Assembly (NCBI GenBank): GCA_030836705.1
Contig: JAUPLZ010000218.1
Span: forward strand, 1 to 14,784
Source: Campylobacterota bacterium
Lineage (GTDB): Bacteria; Campylobacterota; Campylobacteria; Campylobacterales; SZUA-545
Reading direction: 5' to 3'
Length of the DNA stretch: 14,784 nucleotides
This document shows positions 7,002 through 14,494 of this stretch, piece by piece. The translations under genes were made by a program, and so were the position numbers. Each line of letters begins with the position of its first letter. Within the stretch, counting starts at the first letter, position 1. Below the pieces are notes generated by a model. That model ran no database searches and was not told where the DNA came from. It was given only the letters and a program-made list of their open reading frames with translations.

Positions 7002-7033
7002 TTTATCTCAACCGTTTTATTCATTTATCACAC

Positions 7034-7039
7034 TATACT
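7034..7039 (+). promoter_or_regulatory. Candidate -10 box for the hemerythrin-PAS gene
   Basis: TATACT lies 30 nt upstream of the ATG at 7070 in the 68-nt gap after the deaminase gene, followed by an AT-rich leader and an AAGG ribosome binding site at 7057-7060. No -35 is seen. Confidence 0.4.
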
Positions 7040-7069
7040 TTAAAAATTTTAAACACAAGGCACTAATTA

Positions 7070-8059
7070 ATGAGCGAATTTTTATCAAAAGAGGAACAAG
7101 AAGCTCCGTATCTTCAAAAATACCCAAACGGTCATCCGGTAAGAGTTTATCTGGAAGAAAATATCCTGATATCAAAACTAATGAAGCAAATTTCAAATAT
7201 GGGTATCGAAAATAACTATGAAGAGTTCAAAAAAGTTTTTAATGAACTTTGCAAAATAGAAAAACACTATGCAAGAAAGGAAAATCAACTCTTTCCATAT
7301 CTGGAAAAATACGGCTGGACAAGTCCTAGTCAAAATATGTGGGCTATGCACGATGTGGTTAGAGAGAAATTAAAAGAAGTTAGAGTTGCCTTGCCAAATA
7401 AAGAGTTGCTAAAAATAAGAAACTCTTTAATAACCGCTCTTGGGACAATCAATCACATTATGCAAGTAGAAGAAGCTAGACTATTTCCAAATGCCATGAA
7501 TATGTTAGAAGAACAAGACTGGAAAGAGATGCGAGAAGGTGATGAAGAGATAGGCTGGATGTTTGATACTCCGCCCGCACGCTATCCTGCTGATGAATAT
7601 ATCCATCCAAGCAAGCTGAAAAAAGCAAAAACTCTCCCTTTTTCTATCGATGATAAAGTACATTTTGATGAGGGATATCTCAATATGGAGCAGGTGAATT
7701 TTATACTTAAATATATTCCTGTTGATATTACTTATGTAGATGAAAATGACAGAGTTGTTTTTTATAACAGAGGCGAAGATAGGGTTTTTCCAAGAAGTGC
7801 CGGCATCATCGGGCGAGAGGTTAAGTTCTGCCATCCGCCAAAAAGCGTCGATACGGTTTTAAGAATCCTTGAAGAGTTCAAAAAAGGGACAAAAGATGTT
7901 GCGGAATTTTGGATAAATTTCAAAGGCAAATTTATACACATACGATATTTTGCGATTCGCGACAAAGATAAAAACTACAAAGGCGTTATAGAGATGTCGC
8001 AGGATGTAACGGAAATAAGGGCATTGCAAGGAGAGCAAAGACTTCTTGATTGGGAATAA
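7070..8059 (+). CDS. Hemerythrin-PAS protein of the DUF438-type family
   Basis: A 329-aa cytoplasmic protein. Residues about 20-145 form a hemerythrin-like four-helix domain with candidate di-iron ligands H22, H66, E71 (in HYARKENQLFPYLE), H94 and H129/E134 (in NHIMQVEEARLFP). Residues about 210-320 form a PAS domain of the type found in DUF438 proteins, with the characteristic FCHPPKSV and DVAEFWI segments. The N-terminal DUF438 domain of the full-length family is missing or reduced to about 20 residues. There is no kinase, HTH, GGDEF or other output domain, so it is either a sensor that acts through a partner or an O2/NO/redox binding protein. The start has AAGG 9 nt upstream. The pseudouridine synthase gene follows after 6 nt, so the two are cotranscribed. 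Confidence 0.88.
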   Translation: MSEFLSKEEQEAPYLQKYPNGHPVRVYLEENILISKLMKQISNMGIENNYEEFKKVFNELCKIEKHYARKENQLFPYLEKYGWTSPSQNMWAMHDVVREKLKEVRVALPNKELLKIRNSLITALGTINHIMQVEEARLFPNAMNMLEEQDWKEMREGDEEIGWMFDTPPARYPADEYIHPSKLKKAKTLPFSIDDKVHFDEGYLNMEQVNFILKYIPVDITYVDENDRVVFYNRGEDRVFPRSAGIIGREVKFCHPPKSVDTVLRILEEFKKGTKDVAEFWINFKGKFIHIRYFAIRDKDKNYKGVIEMSQDVTEIRALQGEQRLLDWE

Positions 8060-8065
8060 TTTTTA

Positions 8066-8998
8066 ATGCCTTTTGTTCAAAAAAAATTCTTTTGCACTAA
8101 AAAAACAAAGATTATAGAGTTTCTTTGCCAAACGCTAAATTGCAGCGAGCTTGAAGCAAAAAGACTTGTTGATAAATCAAGAGTTTTTCAAAACAATCAG
8201 CAAGTTACAAAAAAAGGAGAGTTGATTGAAGGCGAGATTTTAATCACTCTTTTTGAGAATGAAAAAGCCAAAAATCTGCCTATTTTTACCCATAATGAGT
8301 TTGCTATTTATGATAAACCTAGCGGGATTTTGGTTCATCCTCAAAAAATCTCTTCCGAATATACGCTACTTGATGATATAAAATCCACTTTCGGAAAAAC
8401 AGCCAACATAACTCACCGTATAGACAAAGAGACCAGCGGGCTTGTATTGGTCAGTAAAAATAAAGAGAGCGAAAAGTTTTTTAAACTCGCATTTGAAGCA
8501 AAAAAAATAGAAAAATCATATTTCGCCTACGCAAAAGGAAAAATAGATAAAAGATATGAGATAAATGAATCTATTTTAAAATTTAGAGATTTAAGCAGTA
8601 GACTTGACCCTCTATCGGAAGACGGCAGAAAATCACTAACGATTATAGAGCCGATAAGGTATTTTGAAAATCTGAATATAACGCTTGTAAAAGCTATCCC
8701 GATTACAGGGCGAACTCATCAAATAAGGATTCATCTTTGGAGCATAGGGTATCCAATCATCGGTGAGCCCCTTTATGGGAATACAACAGAGTTTAGAAAT
8801 GACTACATCGAAAAAAAATTAACCGAAAAAGAGCGAATAAAAATAACCGGCGCCAACAGACTACTGCTTCATGCAAATGAGCTAAAATTTAAATTTGATA
8901 GTTCATACCATATATTTTCAAAAAGTGATTTTACAACTGAAGAATTTTTAAAAGTGGTGGGTCTTGTAGGACTCGAACCTACGACCATCCCGTTATGA
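8066..8998 (+). CDS. RluA/RluD-family rRNA pseudouridine synthase
   Basis: A 310-aa enzyme that isomerises uridine in RNA, probably large-subunit rRNA. An S4-like RNA-binding region lies at about 14-62, the YDKPSGILVHP motif at 82-92, the catalytic HRIDKETSG with nucleophile D120 (HRLD consensus), and GRTHQIRIHL at 215-224. Which site it modifies (RluC-, RluD- or another type) is not clear. The ATG lies 6 nt behind the hemerythrin-PAS stop. No stop occurs before 8996-8998, which is inside the antisense of the tRNA gene, so the last 15 residues (from about VGLVGLEP on) are encoded by the complement of the tRNA. The core fold is complete before that; the tail is probably dispensable. Confidence 0.92.
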   Translation: MPFVQKKFFCTKKTKIIEFLCQTLNCSELEAKRLVDKSRVFQNNQQVTKKGELIEGEILITLFENEKAKNLPIFTHNEFAIYDKPSGILVHPQKISSEYTLLDDIKSTFGKTANITHRIDKETSGLVLVSKNKESEKFFKLAFEAKKIEKSYFAYAKGKIDKRYEINESILKFRDLSSRLDPLSEDGRKSLTIIEPIRYFENLNITLVKAIPITGRTHQIRIHLWSIGYPIIGEPLYGNTTEFRNDYIEKKLTEKERIKITGANRLLLHANELKFKFDSSYHIFSKSDFTTEEFLKVVGLVGLEPTTIPL

Positions 8999-9031
8999 GC
9001 GGGATGCTCTAACCAACTGAGCTAAAGACCC
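8955..9031 (-). tRNA. tRNA with CAU anticodon (tRNA-Ile2 or elongator tRNA-Met)
   Basis: A 77-nt cloverleaf on the minus strand: acceptor GGGTCTT/AAGACCC, D arm GCTC/GAGC, anticodon stem TCCCG/CGGGA with loop CTCATAA, variable TGGTC, T arm GTAGG/CCTAC with loop TTCGAGT, discriminator A and an encoded CCA. Every stem pairs fully. The anticodon CAT is at 8997-8995. CAU serves elongator Met, initiator Met, or Ile (AUA) after lysidine modification by TilS. The first acceptor pair is a normal G-C, so it is not the initiator. The CTCATAA loop and overall sequence resemble Ile2 tRNAs as I remember them, but the call is not decided. It lies 35 nt downstream of queF, same strand. Confidence 0.93.
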
Positions 9032-9048
9032 AAATATTTGAAAGTGAA

Positions 9049-9054
9049 ATTATA
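9049..9054 (-). promoter_or_regulatory. Candidate -10 box of the tRNA gene
   Basis: Minus-strand TATAAT, with 17 nt between it and the tRNA 5' end at 9031, which would give a leader of about 10 nt. It falls in the queF-tRNA gap, so the tRNA may have its own promoter and also be read through from queF. No -35 is seen. Confidence 0.45.
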
Positions 9055-9066
9055 AGAAATTAATTA

Positions 9067-9471
9067 TTAATTTTTGCTAAAATCATTAACCTTTTGACTA
9101 TCAATTTCTATTACGGTATGCACATTTCCTCTTGGTTCAAAATCTGCAATTACCCTCATCCATTTTGGTTTTAGTTTATTATATAAAACATCATATATCT
9201 CATTTGCCGTATTTTCATGAGATATATGTCTATTTCTAAAGCTATTAATATAAATTTTTATAGCTTTTAATTCTACTACCAATTCATCTGGAATATATTC
9301 TAAATGAATTTTTGCAAAATCAGGATAACCGCTCCTTGGACAAAGACAGGTAAATTCTGGAAGAGTAATAGAAATTTTATAGCTTTTTTTGTGTTGATTT
9401 GACCAAACTTCTAAATCTTTTTCTACATCAAACTCTAAAACTTCTTTTTCACCGTATTTTAATTCACTCAT
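9067..9471 (-). CDS. queF: NADPH-dependent 7-cyano-7-deazaguanine reductase QueF
   Basis: A 134-aa type I (unimodular) QueF that reduces preQ0 to preQ1 in queuosine biosynthesis. The active-site Cys is C44 in FTCLCPRSGYPDFA, with D51 as the catalytic acid. The QueF signature ELKAIKIY is at 67-74, followed by SFRNRHISHE with E86 for substrate binding. The length is normal for the short form. The ATG at 9471 directly follows the gyrB TAA stop with no gap, and its ribosome binding site (GGAT) lies inside the gyrB 3' end, so translation is coupled to gyrB. The gene is thus the last protein gene of the dnaA-dnaN-gyrB cluster. Confidence 0.97.
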   Translation of the reverse strand: MSELKYGEKEVLEFDVEKDLEVWSNQHKKSYKISITLPEFTCLCPRSGYPDFAKIHLEYIPDELVVELKAIKIYINSFRNRHISHENTANEIYDVLYNKLKPKWMRVIADFEPRGNVHTVIEIDSQKVNDFSKN

Positions 9472-11814
9472 TTATATATCCAAATGTTTAACATCTTTTG
9501 CATGGTCTTCTATGTATTTTCTTCTTGGTTCAACTTCATCACCCATAAATAGCGTAAATGTATCACTAACGACTTCTATATTATCAATGGTAACTTGAAT
9601 CAGAGTTCTATTTTCTTTTGACATCGTTGTCTCCCAAAGTTGCTCCGGATTCATCTCTCCAAGACCTTTATATCTTTGAATATAAGCGCCTTTTTTTGCT
9701 TTTAATTCAATTTCTTCTAAAACATTAAGAATATCGGTATCTTTAAAAGCAGGAATGGTTCTTTCTATTAATTTTTCATATGTGTATTTCGCTTCGGTAA
9801 ATAGAGGATTTGCAAATAAATCATCATTTATAACTATCTCTTCTAAACCTTTTAGCGTTTGAATATAAAGATGGATTTTTTCTTCATTTGTATATGAATT
9901 TAAAATGTTATATCCGATTTTTGAAAGAAACTTCTCTATTTCGATATTTAAATCTTTATAATCAAGAGCCAAAAGTTCATCCCTTTCTATAAGCTCTCTT
10001 ATAAGTTCAATTACCGAATATCTTTTTTGTAACTCTTCTAAAACCATTCTATAATGAGCCGCTATTTTTAGGTGTTCTTTTAAATCTCTTTTCCCAACCC
10101 CGTCATATTCCGTAGAATCTATTCCTGTTTCAATTAAATAATCGTTTAATGCTTTATTATCTTTTAGATAAATGTCATTTTTACCTTTTTTATATCTATA
10201 AAGCGGAGGTTGAGCTATATACAAATAACCATTATCAATAATTGGTTTTAGATATCTAAAAAAGAATGTAAGTAAAAGAGTTTGAATATGACTTCCATCA
10301 ACATCGGCATCTGTCATTATTATTATTTTTTTATATCTTATTCTTTCTTCGTCAAACTCGGCACCGATTCCGCAACCAAGAGCGGTTATCATATTTTTTA
10401 TCTCTTCACTGGCTAAAATTTTGTCAATTCTTGCTTTTTCAACATTAAGAATCTTACCTTTTAGCGGCAGAATAGCTTGAAATACTCTATCTCTTCCTTG
10501 CTTTGCAGAACCACCCGCAGAATCTCCCTCTACTAAATATAATTCAGATTCATTTGGATCTTTACTCTGACAATCGGCGAGCTTTCCAGGAAGAGTGCCT
10601 ATGGTCATTTTTTCTTGTTTTCTTGTAAGCTCTCTTGCTCTTCTTGCAGCATCTCTACCTTTTGCGGCTAGTAAGGCTTTTTGCATTACCGCTCTTGCAA
10701 CTGATGGATTTTCTTCAAAATACTTAACTATTTTTTCATATGTTAGTTTTTGAACAAGCGGTTTTACATAAGAAGAGCCTAGCTTCCCCTTTGTTTGACC
10801 TTCAAATTGCGGTTCTGGAACTCTTACGCTTACTATGGCAATAAGTCCCTCTTTTGTATCGTCACCTGTAATTTTTGTTTTTTCTCTAATATTTGCATTT
10901 TCATCGATGTATTTTGAAATAGCTCTTGTAAGTCCTGCTCTAAATCCTGCTTCGTGTGTACCACCGTCTGATGTTTTAATATTGTTAACAAAAGATACAA
11001 ATTTTTCATTATATGAATCGTTATACATAAATGCAAGATCCATTTCTATATCTTCAACTTTATCGCTAAAGTAAATAACATCAGAAAGTGCTTCTTTATC
11101 ATTCATATCATTTACATATTGAGCTATTCCGCCTTCAAAGTGCAGACTCTCTTTTGTCCCGTCTCTTTCATCGGTGAATTCTATTTTTATTTTTGGATTT
11201 AAATATGCTAACTCTTTAAATCTTTTTAAAAGAATTTCTTTATCAAAAACTATTGTTTCAAAAATTGTTGAATCAGGAAGAAAATCTACAATTGTTCCAG
11301 TTCTTTTAGTAGTTCCGGTTACACTGAGAGTGTCTAATGGTTTACCTTCCGAAAAATTCTGTTCATGAATATTTCCATCACGATAAATAATTAAATGAAG
11401 ATGGCTTGAAAGTGCATTTACAACAGATACACCGACACCGTGCAAACCTCCAGAAACCTTATAAGTATCCTTATCAAATTTGCCGCCGGCATGAAGAACT
11501 GTAAGAGCAACGGTAGCAGCTGAAATTTTTTCTACTGGATGAATATCAGTAGGGATACCTCTTGCATTATCTTCTATTCTTGCTCTTCCTTCTTTTGTAA
11601 TTGTTACTTTTATTAAGTCACAAAAGCCTGCCATAGCCTCATCAATAGAGTTATCAACTACTTCATAAATAAGGTGATGAAGCCCTGTTACATTTGTATC
11701 GCCTATATACATACCAGGGCGTTTTCTTACTGCTTCAAGTCCCTTTAGAACTTTAATATTACTAGCACCATAATTGTCTTTTTTTTCTTCTGGCAATATA
11801 TTCTCTTGACTCAT
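9472..11814 (-). CDS. gyrB: DNA gyrase subunit B
   Basis: A 780-aa ATPase subunit of gyrase. The GHKL ATP-binding domain shows EVVDNSIDEA (51-60), GGLHGVGVSVVNAL (122-135) and the QTKGKLG loop (340-346). The TOPRIM part shows EGDSAGGSAKQGRDR (429-443) and DADVDGSH (502-509), with metal-binding Glu/Asp residues. As in gram-negative enzymes there is an insertion of roughly 140 residues before the C-terminal QRYKGLGEMNPEQLW. GyrB and not ParE is supported by the KQGRDR context and by the position next to dnaN. The ATG at 11814 has AAGGA upstream and lies 15 nt after the dnaN stop. queF starts right at its stop. Confidence 0.98.
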   Translation of the reverse strand: MSQENILPEEKKDNYGASNIKVLKGLEAVRKRPGMYIGDTNVTGLHHLIYEVVDNSIDEAMAGFCDLIKVTITKEGRARIEDNARGIPTDIHPVEKISAATVALTVLHAGGKFDKDTYKVSGGLHGVGVSVVNALSSHLHLIIYRDGNIHEQNFSEGKPLDTLSVTGTTKRTGTIVDFLPDSTIFETIVFDKEILLKRFKELAYLNPKIKIEFTDERDGTKESLHFEGGIAQYVNDMNDKEALSDVIYFSDKVEDIEMDLAFMYNDSYNEKFVSFVNNIKTSDGGTHEAGFRAGLTRAISKYIDENANIREKTKITGDDTKEGLIAIVSVRVPEPQFEGQTKGKLGSSYVKPLVQKLTYEKIVKYFEENPSVARAVMQKALLAAKGRDAARRARELTRKQEKMTIGTLPGKLADCQSKDPNESELYLVEGDSAGGSAKQGRDRVFQAILPLKGKILNVEKARIDKILASEEIKNMITALGCGIGAEFDEERIRYKKIIIMTDADVDGSHIQTLLLTFFFRYLKPIIDNGYLYIAQPPLYRYKKGKNDIYLKDNKALNDYLIETGIDSTEYDGVGKRDLKEHLKIAAHYRMVLEELQKRYSVIELIRELIERDELLALDYKDLNIEIEKFLSKIGYNILNSYTNEEKIHLYIQTLKGLEEIVINDDLFANPLFTEAKYTYEKLIERTIPAFKDTDILNVLEEIELKAKKGAYIQRYKGLGEMNPEQLWETTMSKENRTLIQVTIDNIEVVSDTFTLFMGDEVEPRRKYIEDHAKDVKHLDI

Positions 11815-11829
11815 TTTATTCCTTATTTT

Positions 11830-12897
11830 TTATAAAAGTATTGGCATTATTATTGATATAAAATTTTCACTCTTTAATTGAAACGGAGTATTTGGCTCAT
11901 TAAAACTTACAATAAAATCTCTAGTATCAATTTGTGATAAAAAATCAATAATATATCTGCTATTTACAGCCATTTCAAACTGATTTTCTATATCTATTTT
12001 TGCTTCAATCTCTGTTTTTGCTTCAAAATTCTCAAAATTTATACTCTCAAAATAGATAGAATTACTAGAAAATCTTATTTTTATTTCAGGAGATATGATA
12101 TTTACTTGTTTTATCGCGCTTATCATACTCTCTTTTGAAAGAGTTATGTTATGTTTTAGCTCTTTTGGAATAATTCTTTCATAATCCGGAAATTTCCCAT
12201 TGATAACTTTTGTAAAAAAGTAATTATTATTTGATTTGATAATAAAATTTGTATTATCAAAAAATATATTTACATCATTTATAAAAATCTTTTGAATTTC
12301 TTGGATAGCTTTTTTTGGAACAATTATAGACATTACCTGTTGGTGATTATTTTCCATTTTAACGACTGCTAATCTTTTTGTGTCTGTTCCTACTATTCCT
12401 ATTCCATAATTTTTTATATCAATTAATGCACCGTTTAACTCGAATTTAGGATTATTGCTGTCAATTGCCGGCATTATTTTTTTAAACGCATTAATAAGCT
12501 TCATACTATCAATATTTATTTTTGGAAGCTCATCACATTTTGGAAAAGAAGGATACTCATTTGCATTAAATGTCGGAAGTTTATAGTTGGATCTTCCTTG
12601 TTTTATATTAATTATGTCATCTTGAGTATTTATGATAATCTCACCGTCTTTTAAGATTCTAGTAATATCTAAAATTTTTTTACCGTTACAAGTTGCATTA
12701 CCTGCTTCATCCAAAATAAAATCATCAATAACTATTGATAAACCGATTTCATTATCTGTTGCTTTTAGTACTAAGGCATTCTCATTTGCTTCAAAATAGA
12801 TGTGGGATGTTATGTGAGAAAAATCTTTTTTTTCAAGAAATGCCTGTAAAGAGATTATTGCATTTTCAAAAGTCTGTTTTTTAACTATGATTTTCAT
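11830..12897 (-). CDS. dnaN: DNA polymerase III sliding clamp (beta subunit)
   Basis: A 355-aa processivity clamp. The sequence shows the three-repeat clamp fold by family similarity: an N-terminal MKIIVKKQTFENAI start, a middle DTKRLAVVKM segment, and the C-terminal IIMPILL end that corresponds to the MPMRL tail forming part of the partner-binding pocket. The length is usual for Campylobacterota (about 355). The ATG at 12897 has AAAAGG upstream. It is separated from dnaA by 153 nt that contain DnaA boxes, and from gyrB by 15 nt, so dnaN-gyrB-queF form a tight transcription unit, possibly with a promoter of their own in the dnaA-dnaN gap. Confidence 0.97.
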   Translation of the reverse strand: MKIIVKKQTFENAIISLQAFLEKKDFSHITSHIYFEANENALVLKATDNEIGLSIVIDDFILDEAGNATCNGKKILDITRILKDGEIIINTQDDIINIKQGRSNYKLPTFNANEYPSFPKCDELPKINIDSMKLINAFKKIMPAIDSNNPKFELNGALIDIKNYGIGIVGTDTKRLAVVKMENNHQQVMSIIVPKKAIQEIQKIFINDVNIFFDNTNFIIKSNNNYFFTKVINGKFPDYERIIPKELKHNITLSKESMISAIKQVNIISPEIKIRFSSNSIYFESINFENFEAKTEIEAKIDIENQFEMAVNSRYIIDFLSQIDTRDFIVSFNEPNTPFQLKSENFISIIMPILL

Positions 12898-12954
12898 TTG
12901 TATTGCCTTTTAATAATTAAAATAAATAGCAGTAGTATTAGTACCGCATGAAAT

Positions 12955-13035
12955 TGTGAAAAAATATAAAGAAAGCCGATAAAAACTTGATTTAACTATT
13001 GAATAGATTTTATCCATTTTTCACTCATTTTCACA
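12955..13035. other. oriC2: second DnaA-box cluster between dnaN and dnaA
   Basis: Three 9-mers of the form TGTGAAAAA or its complement are visible: 12955-12963 (TGTGAAAAA, plus), 13017-13025 (TTTTTCACT) and 13027-13035 (ATTTTCACA). They flank about 50 nt of very AT-rich DNA (12964-13016), which could be the unwinding element. This whole 153-nt dnaN-dnaA gap (12898-13050) contains no ORF. It resembles the oriC2 sub-region seen next to dnaA in Helicobacter-type bipartite origins. The unwinding site is inferred only from base composition. Confidence 0.65.
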
Positions 13036-13050
13036 TAAATTGGATTTGTT

Positions 13051-14331
13051 TTACTCATTTGTATTTATTTTGTTTGATAGCTGAGAAATTATAACTTTAA
13101 AATTTGCATCGTTATTTATTATTTCGTTTATTTTTTTCATAGCGTGGCTTACTGCCGTGTGATCTTTCATTCCGAAATAGTTTGCAATTATCGGCATAGA
13201 GTTTGGAGTGAGATTTCTTGCTAAATAAATAACTATTCTTCTTGCATTTACTATTGATTGGGATCTTGATTTTGATTTTATTTCGCTAGGTTTTACATTT
13301 AATTCTTTGCTTACTACTTCTATAATTTGGTCTATAGTAATATTTTCTTTTTTCTCTTTTATCTGCTCTTTTAGGACTTCTTTTGTAAATTCAAGGGTAA
13401 TTTGCTGTCCTATCATTTTTGAAAAAGCATTTAGTTTTATGATAGTACCCTCTATTTCTCTTATATTTTCATCCATATTTGTAGCTATATATTCTATAAC
13501 ATCATTTGAAAGATTTATAAAATCAAGTTCACACTTTTTCTTTATAATAGCTATTTTTGTTTCAAGTTCAGGCGGTTGAATATCTGCAACTTGACCCCAA
13601 ACAAAGCGACTTTTTAGTCTATCTTCAAGTCCTGCAATGTTTCTTGGTTCTTTATCCGCTGCTAAAACTATCTGTTTTTTTGATTGATAAAGTTCATTAA
13701 ATGTATGAAAAAATTCCTCTTGTATTTTTTCTTTTCCAGAGATAAACTGAATATCATCAATGACTAAAAGATCACAATTTCTGTATTTTTCTCTAAATCT
13801 ATCCGGAGTTTTGTTTCTTAAATGATCAGTAAAATCATTTAAGAATTGTTCAATAGTTACATATATTACAACTTTTTCTTGTGAAGCAAATATATTTCCG
13901 ATTGATTGCAAAAGATGAGTTTTGCCAAGACCGACTCCGCCATAAATAAATAGAGGGTTATAAAGCTTTCCCGGTTGTTCGCATACGCTTTTTGCGACAG
14001 TATATGCAAATTGGTTTGAATGACCAACAATAAAGCTATTAAAAGTATAAGCAGGATTTAATATAGTGCTTTTTGTAAGTTTTATATCTTGAATTAAACC
14101 CTCTTTTATTTTAACTTTTTGTTTTTTTTTTGATTTTATTCTTATCTCTATTTTTGGTTTTACATTCGTTTCTATCTCAAATAAGTCAGCAATTTTTTCA
14201 GAATATTTTGTTTTTATCCAGCTTGCAATAAACGGATTTAAAACTTCTAAAACAACCAAATCAGACTTTGATTGATTTTCGATATATCTAATATTTTTTA
14301 AATATCGATTAAATTCTATCTCATTAACCAA
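13051..14331 (-). CDS. dnaA: Chromosomal replication initiator DnaA
   Basis: A 426-aa AAA+ initiator. Domain I is short (about 1-60), followed by a Lys-rich linker (about 66-76). Domain III has Walker A GGVGLGKT (131-138), Walker B LLVIDD (188-193) and the arginine-finger box RLKSRF (238-243 region). Domain IV is the DNA-binding HTH with signature KDHTAVSHA (389-397), which reads DnaA boxes. The first usable start downstream of the last in-frame stop is TTG at 14331, with only a weak AAAGA site. Upstream, the frame continues with DnaA-like sequence (RLKEL directly before residue 2) behind a TAG at 14346-14344, and a better ribosome binding site with TTG at 14367 lies further up. The true N-terminus is therefore uncertain (see findings). 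All catalytic and DNA-binding motifs are intact. Confidence 0.96.
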   Translation of the reverse strand: MVNEIEFNRYLKNIRYIENQSKSDLVVLEVLNPFIASWIKTKYSEKIADLFEIETNVKPKIEIRIKSKKKQKVKIKEGLIQDIKLTKSTILNPAYTFNSFIVGHSNQFAYTVAKSVCEQPGKLYNPLFIYGGVGLGKTHLLQSIGNIFASQEKVVIYVTIEQFLNDFTDHLRNKTPDRFREKYRNCDLLVIDDIQFISGKEKIQEEFFHTFNELYQSKKQIVLAADKEPRNIAGLEDRLKSRFVWGQVADIQPPELETKIAIIKKKCELDFINLSNDVIEYIATNMDENIREIEGTIIKLNAFSKMIGQQITLEFTKEVLKEQIKEKKENITIDQIIEVVSKELNVKPSEIKSKSRSQSIVNARRIVIYLARNLTPNSMPIIANYFGMKDHTAVSHAMKKINEIINNDANFKVIISQLSNKINTNE

Positions 14332-14381
14332 TTCTTTTAGACGCTAAATAATAGAATCAAAAATCAAAACTAACCTTTTTA

Positions 14382-14490
14382 TGTGAAAAATTTGTGAATA
14401 GAAATTTTATAAGTGTGAAAAATTTTAGCATAATACGGATTATAGTTAGTGAATAAATGTTTATTCACATTGTGAAAAAGAGGTGAATAA
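14382..14490. other. oriC1: main DnaA-box cluster between dnaA and ruvC
   Basis: Seven 9-mers of a TGTGAAWAA/TTWTTCACA family occur in 109 nt: 14382-14390 (TGTGAAAAA), 14393-14401 (TGTGAATAG), 14414-14422 (TGTGAAAAA), 14447-14455 (TAGTGAATA), 14461-14469 (TTATTCACA, opposite orientation), 14471-14479 (TGTGAAAAA) and 14482-14490 (GGTGAATAA). Six share one orientation. They fill the divergent dnaA-ruvC gap, so they also cover the dnaA promoter and the ruvC ribosome binding site, which suggests autoregulation of dnaA by DnaA. The box sequence departs from the E. coli TTATCCACA in the fifth base, as in other Campylobacterota. Confidence 0.75.
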
Positions 14491-14494
14491 CTTA

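Noticed and set aside
8951..8998. VGLVGLEPTT tail as a conserved protein motif
   Set aside because: This peptide is the well-known false translation of a tRNA complement; it is only the ORF tail running into the tRNA gene, not a domain.
10833..11368. Several 60-80 codon ORFs within gyrB on both strands
   Set aside because: They are shadows in other frames of an intact, highly conserved gyrB and have no ribosome binding sites or plausible products.
13010..13018. TTATCCATT as an E. coli-type DnaA box
   Set aside because: It lacks the CAC core (CAT instead), while the neighbouring boxes all follow the GTGAA/TTCAC pattern; counted as AT-rich flank.
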